From Cryphonectria parasitica EP155 (lineage: Eukaryota; Ascomycota; Sordariomycetes; Diaporthales; Cryphonectriaceae), in contig NW_024468912.1 of assembly GCF_011745365.1 (NCBI RefSeq), positions 1,550,001-1,614,000 on the forward strand: DNA of 64,000 bases, in the 5' to 3' direction. The position numbers and the translations under genes were made by a program. Below the pieces are notes generated by a model, which saw nothing but the letters and a program-made list of their open reading frames with translations, searched no databases and was not told the DNA's origin. Each line of letters starts with the position of its first letter. The first letter of the stretch is position 1. Below are positions 34,022-44,260 of the stretch, piece by piece.

Positions 34022-34948
34022 TTATGCGTCCGCTGGCTTGTTGTACACGAAATCTTCCAGCTGCTTGTATGCCTTATCGAGGTCGTCGTTCACAATCTGT
34101 CACTAGATTTAGCAACCGAAAGGAAGAAACAGAGGCTTGTCCTGGAATATCCTCCACAAACTTACAATGAGATCGTGAGCACCAGGCGTCTTCGAATACT
34201 CGAGCTCGAGCCTGTGTGCAGAATGTTACCGTCAGCGACTTCACAAGGCCTCCCAATACTTGCCAACAACCACCCCCCCCCCCAAAAAAAAAACCTCCCT
34301 ACAGAATGGAAACAAAAAGAGAGAAACCTACTTGGCCTGCTTCAACCTCTTCAGCACACTGTCCTCCTTCTCGGTGCCCCTCCCCCTGAGCCTCCTCTCC
34401 AGCTCCTCCTCGCTCGGCGGCGCGACAAAGACATACCGCGCCTCCATGCCGCTCTGCTTGATCTGTTTCACGCCTTCCATCTCGATGTCCAGCACGACCA
34501 CCTTGCCCCGCCCGCTCAGCTCGGCGATGGCTCCCTTGGAGGTGCCGTAGCGGTTCCCGCCGAACTGGGCGTGCTCGACGAAGCCGTCCTGGGCGATCAG
34601 GTCTTCGAACTCGGGGCGCGTGACAAAGTAGTAGTGCACGCCGTGTTCCTCGCCCTCGCGCGGTGCGCGGGTGGTGTGGCTGACGGACAGGGTGAAGGTG
34701 TCTGGGTGGCGCTCGCGTAGGAGGTTGAAGAGTGTGCCCTTGCCGACGCCGCTGGGGCCGGAGATGACGAGGGGACGGCGGTCGGTGGGAAGATCGGGGG
34801 CCATTGTGGTGGTGGTTGTTGTGGTGAGGAGGCGGAGGCGGTTGAGGGCGGTTGGCAGGTTGGTAGGATCAGCAGTGGTGGGACGGCGGTAAATGGCTGG
34901 TGCTCGAGCTGCTCTGAGAAGTGGCCGGGCCAGCAGGAGGATAGTCAT
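34022..34948 (-). CDS. GUK1: Guanylate kinase, with possible mitochondrial N-terminal extension
   Basis: complement(join(34022..34096,34166..34211,34332..34948)): 245 aa from 34948, or 197 aa from the in-frame ATG at 34804 (MAPDLPTDRR). It phosphorylates GMP to GDP. P-loop SGPSGVGKGTLF, GMP-binding SVSHTTRAPREGE and YYFVTRPEFEDL, YGTSKGAI, VVLDIEMEGV, then LELEYSKTPGAHDLI and NDDLDKAYKQLEDFVY from the two short last exons. The 197-aa form matches the usual length. The 48-residue extension (MTILLLARPLLRAARAP..., Arg-rich, no early acidic residues, then a Thr run) looks like a mitochondrial presequence. The gene is divergent from the OB-fold gene with 426 nt between. Confidence 0.92.
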
Positions 34949-35374
34949 GGAAATAACACAACTAGGTGGACAGTAATGCACAGCGACGGCCTGCAACGTG
35001 GAACAAGAATCACATGAAGGAGGGGGAGGAGGAGGATTGGTTGTCGTTGTTCTTTTTATGGACTTTTTCGATAGGCTGACAGGTACCCCACACAGCGCCT
35101 GGAGTTACCCCGGTAGGCATCATTCCTGCTACAGTACAGCGTTGAACTAGGCACTACCCGGGTTCTACAGCTGGCTAATCACTACAGCGCCACAGCGGCC
35201 CGTCCCCTACTCGACACTGGGAACCAACCGCCTGAAAGCAATCGAATGCTATCTGATATAGAGATCTACTGCATCTTTCTACGATCCTCCTTATATACTT
35301 GAGCCTCATCCCCTTCCCCCCTCCACTCATCGTCCATCCTACCTCGCAATCATGTCACCGCGGATATCATCTCC
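34949..35374. other. Divergent promoter region with a uORF
   Basis: 0.4 kb between guanylate kinase and the OB-fold gene. An ATG at 35352 opens a 19-codon frame that ends at 35411, overlapping the main ATG at 35375 in another frame. Confidence 0.5.
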
Positions 35375-36664
35375 ATGTCCGCCCCCAGACCACATCTCGA
35401 GTCTACGGTGAGGGTCGCCAGCGGCTCGGATCCCTTCACCCTTGAGCCGTGTATTGAAGACATGCTCGAGACGCAGCACTGTACACCTGGATCCGTCCTG
35501 CAAGTAGAAGGCATAGACGAAGTCAACCCAATATCGCCTCGCTACCGTGCGGTGCGGCTGCTGTTAGGAGATGGAGAGCTCTGCATCCAGGCCTTGGCTG
35601 TGCCGGAGATGCATCACGTGGTGAATAGCAGACGATTTCACCTCGGCTGCTATGTCCGTCTGGACTGGTTCGAGCTACGTTTTATTCCGATTCGTCCTAT
35701 TCCTATAATTGAAGGCCTAGATTCAGACCTAGGCCTAGGAGACTACCTTGAGCAAGAAGCGGGTGAAAGGAAGGACGACGATTACGACGACGACGACGAG
35801 GAGCAGGAGGAGGAGCAGGAGGGGGAGCAGGAAGAAGTCTTTTTGATCGTTCGAGATATGAGCGTCGTCGGCTGGGATCCTGCCTGCGTGCAAATGACGG
35901 CAGAGTCCAGGCGGCAGACCATCCAGCCTCTTGCTCAAAGGAAGCCGCTGGTGGTGTTCAACCCCCAAGTAGAGGCCATTGAACGAGCACGAGACGACAA
36001 GGACTCTCCGCCGACGTCCACGACACAGCGTCCACTAGCTCTTAGGGAGGGAACAACAGCAGAGCACATCAACAGTCCCGACGTGACCCAGGACAACACT
36101 GTAGAGCCACGCACCCAACAGGGACAAGACGCAGCAGGCTCATATGACCAGGAAGCAGTCGGCTCACACTCCAGCCGCGCCGCTGACAGCACGAATCCAG
36201 CCCGGGCGATGTACAACCCAGGCAGCAAACCCCTCAAACTGACACCGCTCAGGTCCATCCCGAACCTGCCGTACAAGCAGAACTGGGTAGTCAATGTCCT
36301 CGCCGTCGTGACCTCACTCTCGGGGGTCGAGCTGGCCATCCTGCCTCCCAACAAGCAGCCGTTCAAGCAGCGCACGGCGCGGCTCGCAGACCCGTCGACG
36401 AGCAAACAGGTGCTCCTGACAGTATTTCTCGACCCGGAGGCATTCACGCCTGCCGTGGGGAGTGTAGTCCTGTTGCTTGCGGTCAAGAACCATAGATTCG
36501 ACGGCGGCAGCTTGAAGAAGTACGGGAATGAGGTTGTCAAGGATAGGTCCACGTGGTGGGTTGAGAATCCACAAGATATTGAAGGGTGCGATGTTGATGG
36601 TTTGGCAAGATGGTGGGCTGAGAAGTCCTCGAAAGGTTTCGTGAGGCTCCTGGGCGCTGAGTAG
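35375..36664 (+). CDS. RPA/telomere-type OB-fold protein (predicted)
   Basis: Single exon, 429 aa. The N-terminal ~115 residues (SVLQVEGIDEVNPISPRYRA, LLLGDGELCIQALAV, HLGCYVRLDWFELRFI) follow the strand pattern of the RPA70 N-terminal OB fold. A very acidic Asp/Glu/Gln stretch (about 132-155) and a disordered linker with PLALRE and Gln/Ser-rich parts follow. The C-terminal ~140 residues (LPYKQNWVVNVLAVVTSLSG, LTVFLDPEAFTPAVGSVVLL, then VKNHRFDGGSLKKYGNE) look like a second OB fold of the DNA-binding RPA/POT1 kind. It is smaller than RPA70 and lacks a zinc-ribbon fold. Function in single-stranded DNA or telomere binding is inferred from fold only. An upstream ATG at 35352 overlaps this start. 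Confidence 0.65.
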   Translation: MSAPRPHLESTVRVASGSDPFTLEPCIEDMLETQHCTPGSVLQVEGIDEVNPISPRYRAVRLLLGDGELCIQALAVPEMHHVVNSRRFHLGCYVRLDWFELRFIPIRPIPIIEGLDSDLGLGDYLEQEAGERKDDDYDDDDEEQEEEQEGEQEEVFLIVRDMSVVGWDPACVQMTAESRRQTIQPLAQRKPLVVFNPQVEAIERARDDKDSPPTSTTQRPLALREGTTAEHINSPDVTQDNTVEPRTQQGQDAAGSYDQEAVGSHSSRAADSTNPARAMYNPGSKPLKLTPLRSIPNLPYKQNWVVNVLAVVTSLSGVELAILPPNKQPFKQRTARLADPSTSKQVLLTVFLDPEAFTPAVGSVVLLLAVKNHRFDGGSLKKYGNEVVKDRSTWWVENPQDIEGCDVDGLARWWAEKSSKGFVRLLGAE

Positions 36665-37368
36665 TGACTGCCTCCGAGGATGTCCCTTGGAGGATGTCTA
36701 CGTAGTTTTGGTCCAGTGTATCCAGACGATAGCTACTTGGATGCTTCAACACACCGCCTCGATCTGTCGTAGTGCGGACTAAAGGCTGGCTCGACCTCGA
36801 TGCCTATGTTCTAACCACAATTCATCGTGACTCAAAACCTAGAGAGCTTTGGGCTTTTGAACAGACTGTATTGGCTCGATGCCACAAACTCATCTTGCGC
36901 GGCGTCAAGTGTCGCCAGATGAGTGCGAACCGTACCCAAACCCATCATCTGAGGGTCAACCATATCTCGTAGTGCTTTCGCGCCCGGAGACCTTCATCCT
37001 CCTCAAGCAGGACCATATCCTGCCAGATCATCAAGTTCCTCTGTTTCCCAAGCTATATAAACCATGACCACCACAACAACCTTCGACTGTGGTCATTTGT
37101 TGCCACAGTACCCAAGGAGCTGTCAATACATAGTCAATACACACTCATATGCCAAAATTTGTACACACACAAAAACCTGTGTTGGTCTAGCCACCTGACC
37201 CCCAATATGCATGCTATCCAGGCCAGTGGATAGCAGTCTGCCTCTCGTGAATCTTCGTATCAGGCGCGTGGAACACGCATGTAACGCTCCTATATACCCA
37301 GAACAGTGTGCACAATATGCAAATATGTGCAGAAGCACTTCAGGAAACCATGCGGATCTAGCCTCCTT
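36665..37368. other. Intergenic, convergent gene ends
   Basis: 0.7 kb between the OB-fold and large DUF3716 genes. No supported feature. Confidence 0.5.
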
Positions 37369-40300
37369 CTAGATATCCGAGTACATACTGGTGATGTGCA
37401 GGACCGAGTTAATGTACAGACGGTTCTGCACCGAGAACTTCAGACCCGGCATGATCTTGAACAGTCCAGATGGCCCGACGGCGAAGTCCGGCTGGCCCTG
37501 GATAGACACATACAGCTTCCCGCTCGCCAGCGAGCAATACCGCATCTTAGTCGCCACGCCCTCAAACTCGAGCCAGTGGCCAGATTTGATCGTCTTGACC
37601 TCAAAGGTCACGTCGGCGGAGATCGGCACGGACTGATCGGATTCGAGGAAAGACTTGGAGAAGGCGATGTTGTTGACCCGCTCGACGCCCTCCTCACGGA
37701 TGCGTCCGGGCGCAATCTCCCACTCTTCCATCTCCAGCGGGACCTCGGGCTGAAACTGGCCTGCGCTGATGAACGCAGATGGGTCCGTCGCAGTGGCAGC
37801 CGCTTCTTTCTTTGCGGTCGTCCGCACGTCACCAGCCGAGGCCACCGCTGACGCAGCAGGTTTGCGATTGAGGAAGAGCTTCACGATCTTACTCCGAGGC
37901 CTCAAATCCTCGTCTTCCACGCTGGACGCCCGATCGGAACCCCTCGGTGTACCCACATCCGAATCCTGTAGACGCGGCCTCTTTTTACTGTAGGCGGCGG
38001 CCATAGCCCACTCCGCCACGGGCGGTAGCGGGGCCAGCGAGGAGCTTGACTCGCTCTTGTCGCCCGCTCTACCCTTCCAGCCCGACTTAACACTGCAGGA
38101 TGGCTTGCTGTGCGTGAAATAGCAATTGGCACAGCCTTTCACCTCACAGTGCGAGTCCCAAGGTGCTTCTTTTGGCAGGACGAAGCAGCCGTTGAACGGA
38201 CCCTGGCCTTTGGCGCAGTTCGTGCATGACCTATCTCCATTGGCATGTTCATTTCCAACAAGGTGCACGAGCAGTCCGACAATCTGCAGCTTGTCGTCGG
38301 CCAGGCGATGGTTCTGCCAGTCCGCTCGCCATACCACATCCCGCCTGCGTATGAGGCTCAACAGCCTACTGACATGCATATCAGCAGAAGAAACCCAGTT
38401 CAAAGTCTTAGGAAGATAGGGAAGCATGTAGTCCCACAGCTTTTCCGCGGGGTCATGAGAGGTTGCTGAGCCACCTTGCTCATCGGCAGCCTTGGATCCT
38501 GTCAACACTTTCTTCCGCTTCCTGCTTGCACTGCCGGCCATCTCGACGCCCTCCATCTCGGACGATGCTAGTCCCAGGCCAGCTTGCTCCTGCTGGGTTG
38601 AGGCCGTCGATACTTTCCCACGAGCATGGTCAGACAAGACTTTTAAGTTGTAGCTATCCGGTTTCTGGCCGCTTCGCGGTCTTCGGCGCTCTACCGTAGC
38701 TTTGCAGTGACTGCACTTAGATTGGCCACAGTGATAATAGCCTCCAGTAATTTTCAGCTCAGGATCCACTTGCTAGGTTAACAGGAGTGTGATTATGCAC
38801 TTACAATTCGCACAGCTAAGGATGCTGGACTTCGCCTCGGACGGTGCATCGGGTGAAATCATGATGCAGCCAGCAAAGGGCCCTTTGCCCCGTCGACATT
38901 TCGCACAGGGTACACGCGCCTCAACGCCCGTGATCTGGACAATCAATGCTGTGATATCCCTAGGATGCGAATCTCTGAACGGATGACCAACGATCCGCTC
39001 CGCATTCCATATCAGTTCCCGCACTCGCGGGAGATGAAATACGTGTTGCGCCCAGTTCTTGTTTGGTACTGAGCGGTGTACTGTGAGGTGGGGTTTCATA
39101 TACGCCCACATTTCTTGGGCATGTTTTGGATCAGCCAGCGGAGGGGGTGGGCGCCGCTTCGTCCCAGGCACGGATGTATCGTCGTTGCCCGTAACCGGCG
39201 TCTCGTCGTCCAGAACTATAGGTGCAACAGCAGTCTTCGCTGGCGTAGAAAGCTTTTGCTTTCCTTGTGGTATGGATGGCGGGAGAATCGGTGGTTCCTT
39301 GGGGTCCAATGGTCTTTTGGACACAACAACGGGGGGGTCATTATTCTGTTCATTCTTCTTCGTATTATAGAGGCCTACGATGGACACAGTTCCGTCCATG
39401 TTGTCGTTCAACATCGCTCCTCTGTGAGTGAACTAGATAGAGTCAACCCAAGGCACAATGATATAGCACCTGACTTTACTCACTGTGAAATGGGCACTTA
39501 AGCCTGTGGTGGTTTTGAAGACCATTCTACAGGACCTGACTGAGCAGATCCAGGGGAAACCTTTGGTCTCAGTGCATTTCTCGTAGCCGTCAGGGAATAC
39601 TGCGGGAGAAGCGGTAACAAAGGTACCAGAGTCTGTATGCATGGATAAATCAGCACGTCAAAGTCAGATAACTACAGATGTACGGCAGACTGAGCGCCAC
39701 GTACCTGACCAAGTAGTGTAGGGACGATCAGCCGATGCATTTTTGAGAATGGTTGTAGGGTAAGCAATCTGCTGGAACTGGGTGTTGGTAGAGAGCCCGG
39801 TCGTCGCAGGCTCATCGGCGAGCAAAGAATCTGCTGATGATAACACAGACCGCGCATCGTCATCCTCGAAACTATCCTCAGCTTCGTCCATTTCTTGGTC
39901 TGGTGCACGAAATATTTGGTGAGAAGATGACTCCCCACTTGAGTCCATGTCCAGTGCCTCTTCCTCTTCTTCTTCTCCCGCCTCCTCCTCTCCATCATCG
40001 CTGTCAGCATCACTGTCGTCACTGCTCGAGGCATTCTCGACAGGTGCCTCGGCGAGCAAGTCTTCTTGACCAACGTCACGACCGGCCGCCTCGTATTTGA
40101 TATCGTCGTCCGTATCGTCGTCATCTAGGATGACGACTGTCTTGTCGGTGAGGTCCTCGACTCTCTGGCGCTCATGAAGGACACGGCGCTCTGGTGGGGT
40201 CTGGGCAGCTTTGGTTCCTCCAACGAGCTTCTCTGATGTATCAGCATTGGATTCCTGCCCTGCATTACTCACAACGCCTGGTTTCGGAGATTCAGAAGAG

Positions 40301-41262
40301 TCAGACGTCTTGGTGGTAGTGCCTCGGGCAGAAGGGTGACCCAGCCATCGACTTGACAAGGAGGAGGGAGTTTTCTGATGGAAAGACCCGGTGTTGTTTA
40401 GATTCACGGGGAAGCTCTGGCCTGTCCTTTTCATCTTCAACACGGGCTTGCGGCTGCTTCCACCGTCTCCGGTGCCCTCGCGCGATGTGCTGGTCGGGAG
40501 CTGATGGCCCGCCATCTCTATAGGAGACGCTGTTGCCGGACTATTGCCAGAGGACGTATCGCCACGAGCACCGTGAATCGTAGCTGTACCGTTGGTGCCA
40601 TGGGGAGGTGCAGTCGTAGCGAGCTCAGCACACACTGGAGATAGACCTTGGCCGTTCGTAGTGAGGGACAGAGACAACGGCGAGGTGGACAAAGAGGTAT
40701 TAGGTGCGGAGGGGACTGGCTTGGTAAAACTCGTCGGCAACGGTTGTGGGGGACGAGGGCCAGTCTCGTTGCTGTCCTGGGTGAAGCCTTCCAAGGGAAT
40801 GTTGTTGACAAAAAGCCCACCTGAGGGCCTGTGAACTGGTGATGTCACTGCATCAGACCCCGAGGCAGGATGGCCCGTTGTGTTGTTGTTGTGTGGATTG
40901 CCAAAAGAGAAGTCTCCGTTTGCTGGAGAAGGGGAGGTTTCTGCTACGGCGGTCGAGGTGAGAGTCGGAAACTGCAGCGAGTATGGGGGACTAATGCCAG
41001 GCTGCCCAGAGCTCGACGCAGAAGCAAAAGCAGTGTCATAGCTGTCATTCACCTCTCCGAAAGACTGGCCAGAAAGCGAGTTGAACGAATGCCAATATCC
41101 TCGCGAGTCTGGCTTACTCATAACTGAATCCGAAGGCGTGGTGGTATCCAGTGGCCCTGCCGCCCCTTCTTCATGCTCTGTTTGTTGCTCCTGCATCTTC
41201 CCAACGCCACCGGAAAAGCATGCGAAATCAGCTGAAGGGGGACCAATATCAAATTCAATCAT
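37369..41262 (-). CDS. Large tandem-DUF3716 protein with acidic region and CENP-C-like cupin
   Basis: Four exons, complement(join(37369..38741,38805..~39418,~39484..39632,39705..41262)), about 1,230 aa. Exon 1 is disordered, Ser/Pro/Asn-rich and ends in a long Asp/Glu run. Exon 2 adds a finger-like ETKGFPWICSVRSC...GLSAHF. Exon 3 carries DUF3716 module 1 (PCAKCRRGKGPFAGC). The 38742-38804 intron joins CAN to C-YYHCGQSKCSHC, exactly completing that module, so the two large frames are one gene. Exon 4 holds SYNLKVLSDHA, module 2 (CTNCAKGQGPFNGCF, CANCYFTHSKPSCS), a nuclear-type basic region and a cupin tail (SLASGKLYVSIQG, FAVGPSGLFKI, LHITSMY). The splice between exons 2 and 3 is unclear: no canonical site pair keeps phase without a weak donor. 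Paralogue of the 13.4 kb gene. Start ATG at 41262; function unknown. Confidence 0.7.
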
Positions 41263-42015
41263 GTATCTATCGCACAAGTATTATGACCCATCCAACATGC
41301 AGGTCATGAAACAGGCCCCGCCAACAAAGAAGCCGACAGTGCAGCCCGGCACGCGGAGAAGACCAACCAGGATTAGGTAATCCAGGGTTAGGGTTATAGG
41401 ATCAGTGGGATCGCCCAGGTGATCCAAGTGATCCAACGGAAACACAGTTAACGGGACTGAAGAGCAGGATATATAAGGACACGTTCATTACCATTAGATA
41501 GACCACCAGGACATAGCTCTTCAGTCGTCAATCTAAGTATTCATTTGTCACACACTTGAATAGCCCCAAAGGCGAATGAAAGCACTTGCACGGATTACTT
41601 GTTTATATTTCCGTATTCAGTGGTTCTTACTTTGACACCGCTCTTGTTAGCATAAACCCTTTGTGTACTTTAGGATCTTCGGATACTGCAGTGCATCATT
41701 ACAACTTAGCGAATTATTTGGTTAAAAGGATATGCGAGGCCCTAAACAAGCATAACTTTATTTAAGAATTAATAGCGTATTCTTTAATATTTCGACTATA
41801 TGGCAATTTTAATACGAATTCTATATATTTCTTAAATTTTTTTTTTAACCACGTTATACATACATACATGTATATTAAGCTAATGCTTGGACTAAAGAGG
41901 ATGCTGATCCTTCTTTTGAGCTCGTGAGAATATGCGTCATTCAGTTTACTATCATGTCTGACTCTTCACCATTCCTTGCTTTCTTCATTATCTTCTCCGC
42001 CCCGCGCGCATTACG
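41263..42015. other. Divergent promoter region with AT-rich core
   Basis: 0.75 kb between the large DUF3716 gene and the RNase Z-like gene. 41690-41880 is strongly AT-rich (TTAAT/TAATA words and a T tract), unlike the rest of the window. TATATAAG lies near 41469. Confidence 0.55.
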
Positions 42016-43050
42016 ATGGCAAAGCTTGCTTTCGCAACCCCTCTCTCGCAATCATCTCATTCGGAAGTGCTTGAATGGCGATTTCCAGGGAAGCATAAAC
42101 AATACGTTCTAACAGGCAAATCACGAGCGGCATGGCACACCTCGTTCGTGATCCCACAGCTCAATCTGCTGCTCGACGCCGGATTATGCGTCAACAAGCA
42201 GAGACCCAAGCATATTTTCCTCACCCACGGCCACAGCGACCACGTCCTCCTCACGCCCGCCTTCATCAAGCGCAGTGATCCGCCAGACATCTTTTGCCCA
42301 GCTGAGATGGTCCAGGTTCTCGATAGCTTCCTCGTTGCCAAGACAGTGCTCAATGCCGGAGGCCTGAAGACAGCCGAGGATCCCGAGGTGCCTATCGATG
42401 ATGATAATGATGATGATGACGGCGGCGATGACGACGACGTCCTTGACACGTCCAGAGAATCACATCCCTCCTCGACCACACCTCCTGGGAAACCCCACTG
42501 GCTACACACGCACAATACCCACGGCGTCCGCCACGGCGATGTTGTCCCTCTGCGCCGCACTGTCGACTTCACCGCCGAGGCCTTTGCCTGCGACCATCAG
42601 GTACCATGCGTCGGCTACGTCTTCAAGCTCAATTCCAGAAAGCTCAAACCAGAATACGCGGGCCGCAAGGGCACCGAGCTCAAGGCTCTACGCGAATCCG
42701 GCGTCGAGATTACTGCGGCTCATACCACGCCTGTGTTTGCGTTTCTTGGTGACACAACCGCCGCCACGCTGGCTGCAGAGCCGTGGTGGTTGAAGGAGGA
42801 GATCCCTGTCGTCATCACCGAATGCAGCTTTCTATATGAGGAGCACCGAGGGCAGGCCATCAAGACCAAGCATACCATATGGGCGGACCTCGAGCCGGTC
42901 ATCAGGAAGTGGCCCAGGACCACCTTTGTGCTGATGCATTTTAGCCTACGATACAGTGACGAAGACATCAGATGCTTCTTTGCAAAGCTCAAGAATCCGC
43001 CTGTCAACATCGTCCTCTGGGTAGATGGGGAGCCGGAGCCCACCAGCTGA
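42016..43050 (+). CDS. RNase Z-like metallo-beta-lactamase fold hydrolase
   Basis: Single exon, 344 aa. Metal-binding motifs in order fit the tRNase Z group: LTHGHSDHVLL, then ACDHQVPCVGYVF, FAFLGDTTAATL, TECSFLYEE...KHT, and LMHFSLRY. Family enzymes remove the 3' trailer from tRNA precursors. The length fits the short (ElaC) form rather than the ~800-aa long form of nuclear/mitochondrial Trz1, which fungi usually also have. An acidic insertion of about 14 Asp-rich residues (near position 130) interrupts the fold after the first metal motif, where the exosite arm of bacterial enzymes sits; no clear arm is seen. Target RNA or another substrate is not known. Confidence 0.8.
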   Translation: MAKLAFATPLSQSSHSEVLEWRFPGKHKQYVLTGKSRAAWHTSFVIPQLNLLLDAGLCVNKQRPKHIFLTHGHSDHVLLTPAFIKRSDPPDIFCPAEMVQVLDSFLVAKTVLNAGGLKTAEDPEVPIDDDNDDDDGGDDDDVLDTSRESHPSSTTPPGKPHWLHTHNTHGVRHGDVVPLRRTVDFTAEAFACDHQVPCVGYVFKLNSRKLKPEYAGRKGTELKALRESGVEITAAHTTPVFAFLGDTTAATLAAEPWWLKEEIPVVITECSFLYEEHRGQAIKTKHTIWADLEPVIRKWPRTTFVLMHFSLRYSDEDIRCFFAKLKNPPVNIVLWVDGEPEPTS

Positions 43051-44260
43051 AGACACTGCAGAGACACAGGTGTTCACTCCTATCTACACTCAACCGCAGC
43101 GGGGGCCGTACACGAGTCGCCCAGATAGGCACCACACCAACTGTGGAATCTAGGATTGAGGCGATGCATACTACACAGACTGACAGGGTGCCCGTCATGG
43201 ACTACACTGCTACAGATGTGAGCCAGGTGGTTGGGCCAGCTGCTGTTCATCAGTGCCTAAGGTCAAGACTACTAGTCTGTTATCGTCAGAACGCCGCCAG
43301 AGACACTTTATACCAGTGAGCCGCTGCACGGGAGTTGAAACTACATACTATGGTAGTGCACGAGTACCAACGTAGACCGATGTCTGCAGGTTCCTGCAGA
43401 TACTGCGCAGATAGCATGCAAGCCGGGAGACAGCTACAACCATGCCGAACTAATCATACATTGCAACACGACTGGGGTCTGCATACGTGACTTCACAATC
43501 TCCCAGAGAGGGGTCACACACGGTGGTGGTGCCTTTATACTCTGTGAAAGTGGAGTGATCCGATTCTTGTACCGTTCAAAAATACCAAACGTCCTCCATG
43601 TTCCATAAGCAATAAGTCAAATGCCATCGCGATTATAAGGCCGACGGATTTATTCATAAATTATAGTAGACTGGTCCATCGTACCAATTCCAGCCACTAC
43701 CGAAGAAGAAAAAAAGGAAAAAGAAAACGAACGCCAATCATTATGTACAGTCGATGAGATGCTAAATGAGAGGGTTAATTCCAATGCGGGGTTACCAGAC
43801 GCTCTGGCGTGTTGCTAACTGTTATCTTGCAGCAGTGCTATAAATGAACACGCAAGTGGCTGACAGGTATGGCGGTGGCACATCGGTATCCAATGAGTGG
43901 ATCAGAGCGACTCGATTCAGCCACCCAAGAAACCTGATTATGCATGCATCGCGGTCGGGGTCAAGGTCGTCCCCCAGTCTATGGTCAAGGGTTCTTGACG
44001 ACCCTCTGTCTGGAGGAATACAAATGTTCACCTGTACCGCACATCGCGAACCAGACACTGCCATGATGCAAAGTCGTTCTCAGATTCTGTGATGCCACAA
44101 GCGCTCAATGCTCAAAGACACTCAAGTATGCACTCCCCCCCATGAACAGGATTGGATCACTGTACCGTGTTAGAAAGGTTATGTATACTAAGGCCTTGGG
44201 GCTCATGCCCTCTACAACCAGGTTCACTGATCCCTCCATGAGATCTGGAATGTTTGGATC
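43051..44260. other. Intergenic
   Basis: 1.2 kb upstream of the P450 gene. Small frames only; nothing recognised. Confidence 0.5.

Noticed and set aside
41388..41396. TTAGGGTTA, a telomere-like word
   Set aside because: Only about one and a half repeats; too short for an interstitial telomere.
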